Below, piece by piece: positions 9,329 to 20,996 of a stretch of 64,000 nucleotides of DNA. Positions within the stretch are counted from its first letter, which is position 1, and every line of letters begins with the position of its first letter. The notes beneath the pieces were generated by a model that was not told the origin of the DNA, made no database searches, and saw only the letters and a list, made by a program, of their open reading frames with translations. The position numbers and the translations under genes are program-made. The DNA comes from Streptomyces endocoffeicus. Its GTDB lineage: Bacteria; Actinomycetota; Actinomycetes; Streptomycetales; Streptomycetaceae. The stretch is from the NCBI RefSeq assembly GCF_016741935.1, contig NZ_JAERRG010000015.1, forward strand, positions 1 through 64,000, given 5' to 3'.

Positions 9329-10864
9329 GTGAGGGGTGCGCCGACGATTCTCCATCTGGACATGGACGCCTTCTACGCCTCGGCGGAGCAGGCGGCCAAG
9401 CCCAGCCTGCGCGGAAAGCCGGTGATCGTGGGGGGCCTGGGGCCGCGTGGTGTGGTGGCCACGGCCTCGTACGAGGCCCGGGTGTTCGGGGTGCACTCCG
9501 CGATGGCGATGGCCCAGGCCCGCCGCCTGTGCCCGAACGCGGCGTTCCTCATCCCCCGCTTCGCGCTCTACCGCAAGGTGAGCGACGCGGTCATGGCCCT
9601 GCTGCACACGCTGTCGCCGCTGGTGGAGCCGCTGAGCCTGGACGAGGCGTTCGTCGATCTGGAGGCGGGCGGCACCGAACCCACCGTGGAGGCGGCGCGC
9701 GCCGTGGCGGAGCGGCTGCGGGCCGACATCAAGGCGGTCACCGGGCTGACCGGATCGGTGGGGCTCGCCGGATCCAAGATGCTCGCCAAGATCGGTTCGG
9801 AGCAGGCCAAGCCGGACGGTCTGGTGGTCATCGAGCCCGGGACGGAGCGTGATCTGCTCGGCCCGATGTCGGTGCGGACGCTCCCGGGCGTCGGTCCCGC
9901 CACGGCGGAGACGCTGCGCCGGGCCGGGATCCACACCGTGGCCGAGACCCGGGAGGCGGGCGAGGCCGAGCTGGTGCGGCTGCTGGGGCGGGCTCACGGC
10001 GCGTCGCTGTTCCTGATGGCCGAGGGACGGGACGAGCGGCCCGTCGTCGCCGAGCGGGACGCCAAGTCCATCTCGGTCGAGGACACCTTCGACGTCGACC
10101 TCACCGACCGCACCCGGGTGCAGCTGGAGATCGCGCGGCTCGCCGACCGCTGTGTGCGGCGGCTGCGCGAGGCGGGCCGCTCCGGGCGGACGGTCGTGAT
10201 CAAGGTGCGGCGGTACGACTTCTCCACGCTCACCCGTTCGGAGACCCTGCGCGGGCCGACCGACGACCCGGCGGTGGTGCGCGAGGCCGCGGCGCGGCTG
10301 ATCGACGGGGTGGACACCACGGCGGGTGTCCGGCTGCTGGGGGTCGGCGTCAGCGGTCTGGCGGACTACACGCAGGAGGATCTCTTCGCACAGGCCGCCC
10401 AGGCCGCGCAAGCCGCCCAGGCCGCGCAAGCGGCTCAGACCGCTGACGCCGCTCATGAGGCCGTGGGGGACGCCGGACGCCCGCCGGGCCCCGAGAGGCC
10501 GGAGCCCGTGGGAGAGGCCGCGGGAGAGGCTTCTGAGGACGCTGAGAAGCCGCGACGCTGGCTCCCGGGCTCCGATGTACGGCACGCCGAGTACGGGGCG
10601 GGCTGGGTGCAGGGGAGCGGAGTGGGCCGGGTCACCGTGCGCTTCGAGGAGCCGTGGTCGCCGCCGGGCCGGGTGCGGACGTTCCCCGTGGACGACCCGG
10701 CGCTGCAGCCTGCCGACCCGCTGCCGCTGCTGCGCCCGGACGCGGATGCCGGCGCTGAAGCGGCCGAGGTCCCGTCCGGGCAGGACCCGGAGTCCGGTGG
10801 TGGGTCCGAGCGCGGGCCCGAGCCCGGCCGGGGGCGGGGTCAGCCCGTGACGTCCAGGCCGTAG
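9329..10864 (+). CDS. dinB: DNA polymerase IV (Y-family, DinB)
   Basis: About 511 aa. It begins APTILHLDMDAFYASAEQ, with catalytic D in LDMDAFYAS and the second acidic pair in SLDEAFVD, then the thumb HhH region (LPGVGPATAETLRRAG) and the little finger. The enzyme is error-prone and bypasses lesions. The last 150 residues extend beyond the usual polymerase: an AQAAQAAQA repeat near residue 355-370, an acidic linker and a small beta-rich tail (HAEYGAGWVQGSGVGRVTVRF). The start is uncertain: the GTG at 9329 fits homologous N-termini, while the frame is open to 9245. The 3' end overlaps the convergent PRC-barrel gene by 25 bp. Confidence 0.9.
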   Translation: MRGAPTILHLDMDAFYASAEQAAKPSLRGKPVIVGGLGPRGVVATASYEARVFGVHSAMAMAQARRLCPNAAFLIPRFALYRKVSDAVMALLHTLSPLVEPLSLDEAFVDLEAGGTEPTVEAARAVAERLRADIKAVTGLTGSVGLAGSKMLAKIGSEQAKPDGLVVIEPGTERDLLGPMSVRTLPGVGPATAETLRRAGIHTVAETREAGEAELVRLLGRAHGASLFLMAEGRDERPVVAERDAKSISVEDTFDVDLTDRTRVQLEIARLADRCVRRLREAGRSGRTVVIKVRRYDFSTLTRSETLRGPTDDPAVVREAAARLIDGVDTTAGVRLLGVGVSGLADYTQEDLFAQAAQAAQAAQAAQAAQTADAAHEAVGDAGRPPGPERPEPVGEAAGEASEDAEKPRRWLPGSDVRHAEYGAGWVQGSGVGRVTVRFEEPWSPPGRVRTFPVDDPALQPADPLPLLRPDADAGAEAAEVPSGQDPESGGGSERGPEPGRGRGQPVTSRP

Positions 10865-11157
10865 TGGTGGTAGAGCTGAAGCTCCTGCTCGGGGGAGAGG
10901 TGGCGGCCCACCCCGAAGTCCGGGGCGTCCTTGATCAGCGACCGGTCGTACGGCACCCGCAGGGTGTCGCCGACGACCTCGCTCGGTTCGAGCGGTACGA
11001 AGACGTCCCGGCTGAACAGCCCGGTGCGTACCGCCGCCCATTCGGGCTCGCCGGTCGCGTCGTCGAGATAGACCTCGTCCACGGTGCCGATCTTGGCGCC
11101 CTCGCGGTCGAATGCCTTGCGGCCGATCAGGGTCCGCGGGTCGATATCGGTCTGCAC
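10840..11157 (-). CDS. PRC-barrel domain protein
   Basis: A 105-aa protein. The PRC barrel covers about residues 5-75 (LIGRKAFDREGAKIGTVDEVYLDD, RDVFVPL) and the C-terminal HYGLD tail is common in actinobacterial stress-related members. The function is unknown; PRC barrels bind RNA or protein in other families. GTG at 11157 follows a GGGAGAG sequence and avoids an upstream non-conserved extension. It is convergent with dinB and divergent from the gcvP leader. Confidence 0.8.
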   Translation of the reverse strand: MQTDIDPRTLIGRKAFDREGAKIGTVDEVYLDDATGEPEWAAVRTGLFSRDVFVPLEPSEVVGDTLRVPYDRSLIKDAPDFGVGRHLSPEQELQLYHHYGLDVTG

Positions 11158-11324
11158 GCTCTCTCCCACAGGTGGCAAACAGATGACAAGCAAGTGGCAA
11201 GTGCCCATTGCTCCCTACAAAAAGCCACATCGCCGCACTCGGCCACTCGAACGCCCGCGGCCGTCCCCCGCGGCAGACGCGACCGTCCCCCGCGGCAGAA
11301 CCGCTGGTACGCTGACTGTGGCTG

Positions 11325-11565
11325 CAGACCCCGTGCGGGAGAGTCCTCCGCCGACGCTGTCGGAGGCGCCGAAGGAGCAAACCCTCCCCGGAATCTCTCA
11401 GGCACACGTACCGTGCGGGTGAGGTCACTCTGGAAAGCAGGGCGGGCCACGGGCGAGCAGAGTTCCGGAACCCCTCCTCACCGACGGTGAAAACCGGTCA
11501 GGCGGTATGTGGGCCGGTGAAGCTCTCAGGTTGAGATGACAGAGGGGGAGGCCGTCCGGGCACCC
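11325..11565 (+). promoter_or_regulatory. Tandem glycine riboswitch upstream of gcvP
   Basis: Two glycine-aptamer-like units are arranged in tandem. The first (about 11330-11405) contains the diagnostic CGGGAGAGTCC, GCCGAAGGAGCAA and AATCTCTCAGGCA elements. The second (about 11445-11545) has GAGCAGAGTTCC, CACCGACGGTGAAA and GAAGCTCTCAGG. Both pairs match conserved P1/P3 and internal-loop sequences of the gcvT-class riboswitch. The leader ends about 50 bp before gcvP, so glycine should switch on its own cleavage system. Confidence 0.9.
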
Positions 11566-11614
11566 GAGCCGCGGTGCCCCTCGTAGGTCGTCACAGACCA
11601 GGAGGCCCCCGCAG

Positions 11615-14530
<2,916 letters not shown>

Positions 14531-14558
14531 GAGGCCTTGAGCCCGGCGATGCGTCAGT

Positions 14559-14592
14559 GGGGCCGGTTCGGCGAATGCGCCGGGCCGGCCCC
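14559..14592 (+). terminator. Hairpin terminator after gcvP
   Basis: GGGGCCGGTTCGGCG pairs with CGCCGGGCCGGCCCC over an AATG loop. There is no clear U-tract, as is common for Streptomyces terminators. It lies 28 bp past the gcvP stop and may also serve the convergent DUF5999 gene. Confidence 0.65.
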
Positions 14593-14621
14593 TGATAGTT
14601 ACGTGCCGTCGACGGCGGAGG

Positions 14622-14828
14622 TCAGGCCGCGGTGACGACGTGCTCGGAACCCAGCGGTCGGCATGGTGCGATCACACGCCCGTCCGGCAGCAGCTCACCG
14701 GTGTCCTCGAAAAGCAGGACGCCGTTGCACAGCAGGCTCCATCCCTGCTCCGGGTGGTGCGCCACGAGATGGGCGGCCTCCCGGTCGGCGGAGTCGGCTG
14801 ACGGGCAGGGTGGTTGATGCTGGCACAT
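14622..14828 (-). CDS. DUF5999 family small protein
   Basis: A 68-aa protein beginning MCQHQPPCPSADSADREAA and ending in the conserved GWSLLCNGVLLFEDTGELLP and IAPCRPL blocks. This family is almost restricted to Streptomyces and has no known function. Four Cys, two of them in the N-terminal CQHQPPC, could bind a metal. The ATG at 14828 is chosen because homologues start there. Confidence 0.82.
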   Translation of the reverse strand: MCQHQPPCPSADSADREAAHLVAHHPEQGWSLLCNGVLLFEDTGELLPDGRVIAPCRPLGSEHVVTAA

Positions 14829-15037
14829 GACAGGGTTCTTTCGCTGCGGAGTGGTGAAGGTCCTGCGGCTCGCTGCGGCGTTCATGGCCGCCCCCCGTGG
14901 TTGAGTCGGTCGATTGCTCCAGTGTTGCCCTGCGGCCTGGAATCCGCAGGGATTTCGCGGTACCGGTCTCGCTAGATAATGACGCATCACCCGTCCGGAC
15001 GGTTCATCGCGGCCGGACTGTTACGAGGATGCTGCGG

Positions 15038-15069
15038 AGCGCCCCGTGACCCGGCGGTCACGGGGCGCT
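15038..15069. terminator. Perfect 13-bp hairpin terminator
   Basis: AGCGCCCCGTGAC and GTCACGGGGCGCT form a perfect 13-bp stem with a 6-nt loop. It lies just past the stop of the minus-strand gene ending at 15092 and probably terminates it. Confidence 0.7.
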
Positions 15070-15091
15070 CCCAATCTGATGAAGGACCAGG

Positions 15092-15679
15092 TCAGACAGG
15101 TGAGCCAAGCAAGGGAGCCCGGGTCAGCCGATGGGTGAGGACGGGCAGCAGATCTGTTGCGCGGTGCGCCCGGTGGGCCGCGATACCGGGTGGGGCCGGG
15201 GCGAGCGGCACCAGCAGGTCCCCGGCGCCGAGGCCGCCTTCGGCGCCGTCCGCGGTCAGGTCGCCGTGCAGCCAGAGCGTGACCATGTAGAGCTCGGGGA
15301 TGGACAGCAGCCGCGGCTGATACGCCGAGGGCAGTGACTCGGCCTCGCTCAGGGCGAGTTCGGCCGAGCTGACGTAGGGGCCCTCGGAGAAGTGCGAGAA
15401 GGCCCAGCCGTCGGCGGTGAGCATCGCCTCGGCGGCGGCCACCGTAAGGTCGCCGTCGCGGATCAGGAATCGCCAGCCGGTGAGCCGGGTGCGCGGCGGG
15501 GCGTCGGGGGCGGTGATGTCGTCCAGGACATGGACGGGGAGCGGAAGTTCGGGTTGGAAGGGGCCGGTGAGCGTGGAGAGCACGGGGGTGCGGGCCTCGC
15601 GGACGGCGGTGGGGGAGTCAAGGGCCGTGAGGACGCTGCGCAGGGCGGGCGCGGGGGCCTGGGGCACATGCAGCGGCAT
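15092..15679 (-). CDS. Conserved hypothetical protein
   Basis: A 195-aa, mostly soluble protein with no family I recognise. It has a proline-rich start, a central beta-rich segment (TGWRFLIRDGDLTVAAAEAMLT) and a hydrophobic stretch LLSIPELYMVTLWLHG. Codon use is normal for the genome, a GAGAGG site precedes the ATG and a terminator follows the stop, so it is a real gene. No function is proposed. Confidence 0.7.
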   Translation of the reverse strand: MPLHVPQAPAPALRSVLTALDSPTAVREARTPVLSTLTGPFQPELPLPVHVLDDITAPDAPPRTRLTGWRFLIRDGDLTVAAAEAMLTADGWAFSHFSEGPYVSSAELALSEAESLPSAYQPRLLSIPELYMVTLWLHGDLTADGAEGGLGAGDLLVPLAPAPPGIAAHRAHRATDLLPVLTHRLTRAPLLGSPV

Positions 15680-16127
15680 GGTGGGTCGCCTCTCGCTTTG
15701 AAGACACGGTGAAGCGATAGCGGGCCGGGTTTGGGCGGCGCTGTCGGTGGAACACGGGTCAGAGGGGAGCCGGAACAGACCGTTCGGGCGTTATCTCTCT
15801 GCCTCGTTAGCCGAGTTTATACGACAAGTGTTCCCGTTGTGTTTCGTCTAGCCGCTGCCGATATCGCCGACAAGAGGATATCCGGACCCCGGGAACGCGG
15901 GGATTTTCCCCGATTCAGTGCCAGATGAACGGATATGACCTGGCATTTTGAGGCCCGCGCGGTAGGCTGGAACTCGCTGGTCCATTTCCCCAGCGCAATG
16001 CGCAGTTTCACAGAGCCTACCGGCTGGGTGGGGATCGCGGGGCGTTATCGATCACATTGGTGGGCATCATCGAGCGTGGTGTGCACACGCCCGGCGCCGA
16101 TGATCCACTCAGAGGAGGGACGCTTCG
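15680..16127. other. Divergent intergenic region with AT-richer segment
   Basis: 448 bp separate two divergent genes. Positions about 15800-16010 are clearly less GC-rich than the surroundings and contain small inverted repeats (GCCGATATCGCC, GGATATCC, CCCGGGAACGCGGG). This suggests promoters for both directions. I see no convincing coding sequence or structured RNA. Confidence 0.4.
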
Positions 16128-17630
16128 ATGGGGGAGAAGCTCATAGCCGGTGAGTTCGACCCGTCCGGCCGGCGACGGCAGCGCGTCCGGTTGCGACAGT
16201 GCCTCGACGGGCTGGGCCGGCTCCTGGCCGACAAGCGATTCGACCGCCCGAAGAATCTGATGGGGCTGGAGATCGAGCTGAATCTCGCCGGGGCCGACGG
16301 GCTGCCGAGGATGATGAACGCGGAGGTTCTGGAGCGCATCGGGAGTCATGATTTCCAGACCGAACTCGGGCAGTGCAATCTTGAAGTAAACATCGTGCCC
16401 CACCGTTTGCACGGACGCGTTCTCGATCAGCTCTCCGAAGAGCTCCGAACCGGTTTGTCATATGCCGACCGCAAGGCGCGGGAAGTGTCTTCCGAGATCG
16501 TGATGATCGGAATTCTGCCAACTCTCGCCGCGGACGATCTGGGATCCACGAACCTCTCCTATGACGACCGTTACAAACTTCTCAATGAGCAGATGCTGGC
16601 CGCCCGTGGTGAGGATTTCCTCATCGACATCGAGGGCCGGGAGCGATTCACCTACGCCAGCTCCTCCATCGCCCCCGAGGCGGCCTGCACCTCCGTCCAG
16701 CTCCATCTGCAGGTCACCCCGGGCCGCTTCGCGGACGCGTGGAACGCGGCGCAGGCGGTGGCCGCCGTGCAGATCGCGGTGGGCGCCAACTCCCCCTTCG
16801 TCTTCGGCCACGAGGTGTGGCGCGAATCCCGGCCGCCGCTGTTCCTCCAGGCCACCGATGTGCGCCCGCCGGAGATCGCCGCCCAGGGGGCGCGCCCGCG
16901 CACCTGGTTCGGCGAGCGCTGGATCGACTCCGCCTACGAGCTGTTCGAGGAGAATCTGCGCTACTTCCCGCCGCTGCTCTCCACCGGCGAGGACGAGGAC
17001 CCGCTGCGGGCGCTGGACGAGGGCGGGGTGCCCGAGCTCCAGGAACTGGCGCTGCACAACGGCACGATCTACCGCTGGAACCGGCCCGTCTACGACGTCG
17101 TGGACGGTGTGCCGCATCTGCGCGTGGAGAACCGCGTGCTCCCGGCCGGGCCCACCGTCACCGATGTCATCGCCAATGCCGCCTTCTACTACGGGCTGGT
17201 CAGGGCGCTGGCCGAGGAGTCCCGTCCGGTGTGGACGAGGCTGCCGTTCGCGGCCGCCGCGGCCAACTTCGAGGCGGCCTGCCGGCATGGCATCGACGCC
17301 GTCCTGCAGTGGCCCAAATCCGGCCGTTCGGCGTCCCTGACCCGCACCTCCGCCGTACGGCTGGTCCGCGAGGAACTGCTGCCGCTCGCCGCGTCCGGCC
17401 TCGACTCCTGGGGCGTGGAGCCCGCCGACCGCGACCGCTACCTCGGCGTGATCGAGGAGCGCTGCAAGCTGGGGGTCAACGGCGCGTCCTGGCAGGCGGC
17501 CACCTACCACCGGGCGCTGGGCGGCGGACTGGACCGGGAAGCCGCCCTCGCGGCGATGACCCGCCGCTACTGCGCCCTGATGCGGACCGACGCACCGGTG
17601 CACACCTGGCCCACCGATCTCTCCGGGTGA
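16128..17630 (+). CDS. Glutamate-cysteine ligase family (GCS2-like) enzyme
   Basis: A 500-aa ATP-grasp-like carboxylate-amine ligase. The family segments are LMGLEIELNLAGADGLP (metal/substrate acids), ELGQCNLEVNIVPH and RVENRVLPAGPTVTDVIANAAF. GCS2 proteins join glutamate to an amine or cysteine. Streptomyces makes mycothiol and not glutathione, so the substrate is unknown; ergothioneine's EgtA is a related but distinct enzyme. AGGAGG precedes the ATG. Confidence 0.82.
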   Translation: MGEKLIAGEFDPSGRRRQRVRLRQCLDGLGRLLADKRFDRPKNLMGLEIELNLAGADGLPRMMNAEVLERIGSHDFQTELGQCNLEVNIVPHRLHGRVLDQLSEELRTGLSYADRKAREVSSEIVMIGILPTLAADDLGSTNLSYDDRYKLLNEQMLAARGEDFLIDIEGRERFTYASSSIAPEAACTSVQLHLQVTPGRFADAWNAAQAVAAVQIAVGANSPFVFGHEVWRESRPPLFLQATDVRPPEIAAQGARPRTWFGERWIDSAYELFEENLRYFPPLLSTGEDEDPLRALDEGGVPELQELALHNGTIYRWNRPVYDVVDGVPHLRVENRVLPAGPTVTDVIANAAFYYGLVRALAEESRPVWTRLPFAAAAANFEAACRHGIDAVLQWPKSGRSASLTRTSAVRLVREELLPLAASGLDSWGVEPADRDRYLGVIEERCKLGVNGASWQAATYHRALGGGLDREAALAAMTRRYCALMRTDAPVHTWPTDLSG

Positions 17631-17705
17631 CGCCCCCACCGTGGACCATGACCCCGTATTGTCCGGTGAACGGGGCGGGTGCACCGATGAGGCGGAGAGA
17701 CGGAA

Positions 17706-18518
17706 GTGGGGACAGGAGTGCGGTCACAGGCGCGGGGCGCGGAGCTGCCCGTGGTCGAGGACGGGCTCTCGCGGCGGATGCTGCGCAATGAGACGCTGCT
17801 CGTGCTGGCGCTGTCCCTGGGCGCGAGCGGGCTGTCCGCGCTGATCAGCTTTATCGGCTCGGTGACCAAACCGGGCGGGCTGAAGGACCAGGCGGCCAAT
17901 CTCAACTCGTCCGCGGCGCCGGGGCGGCCCTGGCTGGATCTCGCCTGGCAGCTGTTCGGCATCACCACCGCGCTGGTGCCGGTCGCGCTCGTGGCCCATC
18001 TGCTGCTGCGCGAGGGCGCCGGGCTGCGGGTGATCGGCTTCGACCGCGACCGGCCCCGGTTCGACCTGGCGTGGGGCGCCGCGATCGCGGCCGCGATCGG
18101 CGGCACCGGGCTGCTGCTGTACCTCGGGGCGCGGGCCGCCGGGGGCAATCTGACGGTGGTGCCCGAGTCGCTGCCCGACGTCTGGTGGAAGATCCCCGTA
18201 CTGATCGCCTCCGCCGTGCAGAACGCGGTGCTGGAGGAGGTGGTCGTGGTCGGCTATCTGCTGCGCAGGCTCGGGCAGTTGGGCTGGACCCCGATGGCCG
18301 CCCTGCTGGCCGGCTCGGTGCTGCGCGGCTCGTACCACCTCTACCAGGGGATCGGCGGCTTCTTCGGCAATATGGCGATGGGCGTGGTCTTCGTGCTGCT
18401 CTACCGCCGCTGGGGGCGGGTCGGGCCGCTGGTCGCCGCCCACGCGCTGATCGACATCGTGGCCTTCGTCGGATACGCCGCGCTGGCGGGCCGGGTGGAC
18501 TGGCTGCCCACGGCCTGA
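17706..18518 (+). CDS. CPBP family intramembrane glutamic endopeptidase
   Basis: A 270-aa membrane protein with about six to seven helices. The Abi/CPBP motifs are present: EE in AVLEEVVVVGYLLRRL, the His of LRGSYHLYQG and the His of HALIDIVAF. The family cleaves membrane substrates such as prenylated peptides or anti-sigma factors; the substrate here is unknown. The start is GTG with GGAGAG upstream. Confidence 0.85.
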   Translation: MGTGVRSQARGAELPVVEDGLSRRMLRNETLLVLALSLGASGLSALISFIGSVTKPGGLKDQAANLNSSAAPGRPWLDLAWQLFGITTALVPVALVAHLLLREGAGLRVIGFDRDRPRFDLAWGAAIAAAIGGTGLLLYLGARAAGGNLTVVPESLPDVWWKIPVLIASAVQNAVLEEVVVVGYLLRRLGQLGWTPMAALLAGSVLRGSYHLYQGIGGFFGNMAMGVVFVLLYRRWGRVGPLVAAHALIDIVAFVGYAALAGRVDWLPTA

Positions 18519-18546
18519 CCCGCCGTCCGGCGTTGTGCGACGGGCC

Positions 18547-19371
18547 TCAGGTCAGCAGCTCACCGTCGATGACGGTGACGGCGCCGCCCGTCAGCAGCGT
18601 ACGGTCGCCGCGCAGCGCGGTGCGGACCAGGCCGGTGCGTGCGGACGCCTGGAGCCCCGTCAGCTCGTCACGGCCGAACCGGGCCGACCAGTAGGGCGCG
18701 AGCGCGGTGTGCGCGCTGCCGGTGACCGGGTCCTCGTCGATGCCGACGCGCGGGGCGAACATCCGCGAGACGAAGTCATAGCCGCGCCCGGGGTCCTCGG
18801 CGGCCGCCGTCACGATGACGCCCCGGTGGCTGATCCGCTTGAGCGCGGCGAGATCGGGGGCCAGAGCGCGCACGGTCTTCTCGTCGGCCACCTCGATCAG
18901 GAGGTCGTCGATGAACGGGCCGGCCTGCTGGGCGGACACGATCCGGGCGCCGAGCGCCGCGCCGACCTCGGCCGTCTTCTCGGACACTCGCAGCTCGGCG
19001 AGTGAGGCCGTGGGGAAGTCCAGTGTGATCGAGCCGCCGTCGTCGGCCGTCGCCGACAGCACCCCGCTGAGGGTGGCGAAGCGGACCGTGCCGGTCGCGG
19101 CCCCCGTGGCCTTCAGGACATGGGTGGTGGCGAGCGTGGCATGGCCGCACATGGGTGCCTCGGTGACCGGGGTGAACCAGCGCAGCGCCCAGTCGGCCTC
19201 CGCGGCCCGGGGGAGGGGGTGGGCGAAGGCGGTCTCGGCGAGGTTGACCTCGGCGGCGACCTGCTGGAGCCAGTGGTCGTCCGGGAAGGCGTCGGTGTCG
19301 AGGAGGACGACCCCGGCCGGGTTTCCGGCGAAGGGGCGGTCGGTGAACGCGTCGACGATTCGTATCCGCAT
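18547..19371 (-). CDS. PhzF family isomerase
   Basis: A 274-aa two-lobed diaminopimelate-epimerase-fold protein. It starts with MRIRIVDAFTDRPFAGNPAGV, and the catalytic Glu is in NLAETAF. GHATLATTHVL and DPVTGSAHTALAPYW are the family's phosphate- and substrate-binding loops. No phenazine genes lie nearby, so it is a generic PhzF-like isomerase of unknown substrate. An extension to 19413 is open, but the conserved N-terminus begins at 19371. Confidence 0.85.
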   Translation of the reverse strand: MRIRIVDAFTDRPFAGNPAGVVLLDTDAFPDDHWLQQVAAEVNLAETAFAHPLPRAAEADWALRWFTPVTEAPMCGHATLATTHVLKATGAATGTVRFATLSGVLSATADDGGSITLDFPTASLAELRVSEKTAEVGAALGARIVSAQQAGPFIDDLLIEVADEKTVRALAPDLAALKRISHRGVIVTAAAEDPGRGYDFVSRMFAPRVGIDEDPVTGSAHTALAPYWSARFGRDELTGLQASARTGLVRTALRGDRTLLTGGAVTVIDGELLT

Positions 19372-19543
19372 AGGCCGACCGTAGGCGGCGGGCGGCGGGT
19401 GGGCCATGGCCAATCGCCCGGATGTGGCTCCTTTCGGGGCAGGGCAGGGCGGGCGATGAGGGAGCCGCGGTGCGGGAATCGGCCCTCAGGGTGCCCGAGG
19501 GGCTCGGCGTGGCGGGAGAAGGGGGTTGGCATCCGATCGGTTC

Positions 19544-19580
19544 CGATATATCGTTGAAGTGTCGTGATGGATCGACGATA
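19544..19580 (+). promoter_or_regulatory. Candidate PadR operator
   Basis: A perfect 10-bp palindrome CGATATATCG (19544-19553) is followed by an inverted pair TATCGT (19550-19555) and ACGATA (19575-19580). The elements end just before the ribosome-binding site of the padR gene, which fits autorepression. Confidence 0.5.
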
Positions 19581-19595
19581 GAAAGGAGCGTCACG

Positions 19596-20267
19596 ATGCG
19601 TTCTCATGGACATGGACACGGACGTGAGCACTGCGGACCCGGCCACCGTGGCTGGGGCGAAGGCGAGGGGCGTGAGGGGCGGCGCGCGGCGTTCGGCCCG
19701 TTCGGCCCCGGGTTCGACGGTCCGCCCTTCGGTGGCCCCCCGTTCGGCGGCCGTGGCCGCGGCGGACCGGGTGGCCGGGGGATGCGCGGCCGGGCGCGGC
19801 GCGGCGATGTGCGCGCCTCGATCCTGGCCCTGCTGAAGGACCGCCCGATGCACGGCTACGAGATGATTCAGGAGATCACCGAGCGCAGCGGGGGAGCCTG
19901 GCGGCCCAGCCCCGGCTCGGTGTACCCCACCCTTCAGCTGCTCGAGGACGAGGGGCTGATCGGCAGCGAGAGCGAGGGCGGCAAGAAGCTGTTCGCGCTC
20001 ACCGACGCCGGCCGCGCCGAGGCCGAGGCGGTGCCCGCCGCCCCGTGGGAGGAGGTCGGACGCGGTATCGACTGGGAGGCCATGCAGGAGGTCCGCCAGG
20101 CGGGCTTCGGGCTGATGGAGGCGTTCGCCCAGGTCTGGCGGACCGGCAGCGCGGAGCAGCGGCAGAAGGCCGTCTCCGTCATCAATGAGTCGCGCAAGCG
20201 GCTGTATCTCATCCTCGCCGAGCAGGAGGCGGCGAACGGCGACGCCGAGCGCGGCGGCGAGAGCTGA
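19596..20267 (+). CDS. PadR family transcriptional regulator
   Basis: A 223-aa protein. Residues 1-70 are an unusual His/Gly/Arg/Phe-rich low-complexity tail (MRSHGHGHGREH... and FGGPPFGGRG repeats). A PadR winged helix follows (DVRASILALLKDRPMHGYEM, SPGSVYPTLQLLEDEGL), then a helical dimerisation region. The His-rich head could bind metal. GAAAGGAG precedes the ATG. PadR genes usually control an efflux gene, but neither neighbour is an obvious target, so autorepression is the most that can be inferred. Confidence 0.87.
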   Translation: MRSHGHGHGREHCGPGHRGWGEGEGREGRRAAFGPFGPGFDGPPFGGPPFGGRGRGGPGGRGMRGRARRGDVRASILALLKDRPMHGYEMIQEITERSGGAWRPSPGSVYPTLQLLEDEGLIGSESEGGKKLFALTDAGRAEAEAVPAAPWEEVGRGIDWEAMQEVRQAGFGLMEAFAQVWRTGSAEQRQKAVSVINESRKRLYLILAEQEAANGDAERGGES

Positions 20268-20331
20268 GCCCCGTCGGAGGGGGGTACGGCCGCGCGGGGG
20301 CGGCGGAGCGGGGCGGGGGAGGCGGGGGAGT

Positions 20332-20760
20332 TCAGGCGACCAGTGCGCTCAGCTTGCGCAGCGATTCATTGAGCGCGGTGGACGCCGAGTCCTTCAGCTT
20401 CCCCGCCATCAAGGAGACCGCCGCCCCCGTGAACTCCCCGTCGATCCGCACCGTGGTGGCATCGCCGTCCGGTGTCAGCGAGTAGCGCATGGTGAGGTTC
20501 ACGCCCATCGGGCCCTTGCCCCGGGTGGTCAGCAGCCGGGCCGGTTCGCACTCCTCGACGGTCCAGGTCACCTCGGCCGGAAAGCCCATCAGCTTCATGT
20601 TCTCCTGATAGGTGGCCCCCACCTCCAGTGTGGCCGGGCCGCCCTGCGGGAAGCCGGTGTGGGTGGCGTTCCAGTCGCCGTACGTGGAGAAGTCCGTCAG
20701 CCGGGCCCAGACCTTCTCGGCCGGTGCCTCGATGCGTGTCTGCGCGCTGACCTCGGCCAT
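20332..20760 (-). CDS. SRPBCC family protein (polyketide cyclase/CoxG-like fold)
   Basis: A 142-aa START-like domain. The N-terminal MAEVSAQTRIEAPAEKVWARLTD is the typical first strand and helix, and the C-terminal helix is MAGKLKDSASTALNESLRKL. The fold binds a hydrophobic ligand in a helix-grip pocket. The ligand is unknown and nothing links it to the PKS cluster 10 kb away. Confidence 0.8.
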   Translation of the reverse strand: MAEVSAQTRIEAPAEKVWARLTDFSTYGDWNATHTGFPQGGPATLEVGATYQENMKLMGFPAEVTWTVEECEPARLLTTRGKGPMGVNLTMRYSLTPDGDATTVRIDGEFTGAAVSLMAGKLKDSASTALNESLRKLSALVA

Positions 20761-20996
20761 GAGGGAGTCCCTTCGGCGCGTTGCTGCGGGGTGTGGTGCG
20801 ACGGTGCCGGGCAACGTAGCCCCGGGCCGCGGAACATTCAATACTGACGGGTCATCAGTTCCCGTCCGTCAGGGTCGGTCTCCGCCCCTCTCCTCCCCGA
20901 GGAGGAGAACCGGTCATCCACGCCCAACCACGGTGGGATGCGCACATGCTTCCCGGCGAGGATGCTCCGGTCCGAAGGGACTGATGGGGTGAGAGT

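Noticed and set aside
15817..16011. Small minus-strand gene of 64 codons in the divergent intergenic region
   Set aside because: There is no ribosome-binding site, codon use is unlike the genome, and it has no recognisable family.
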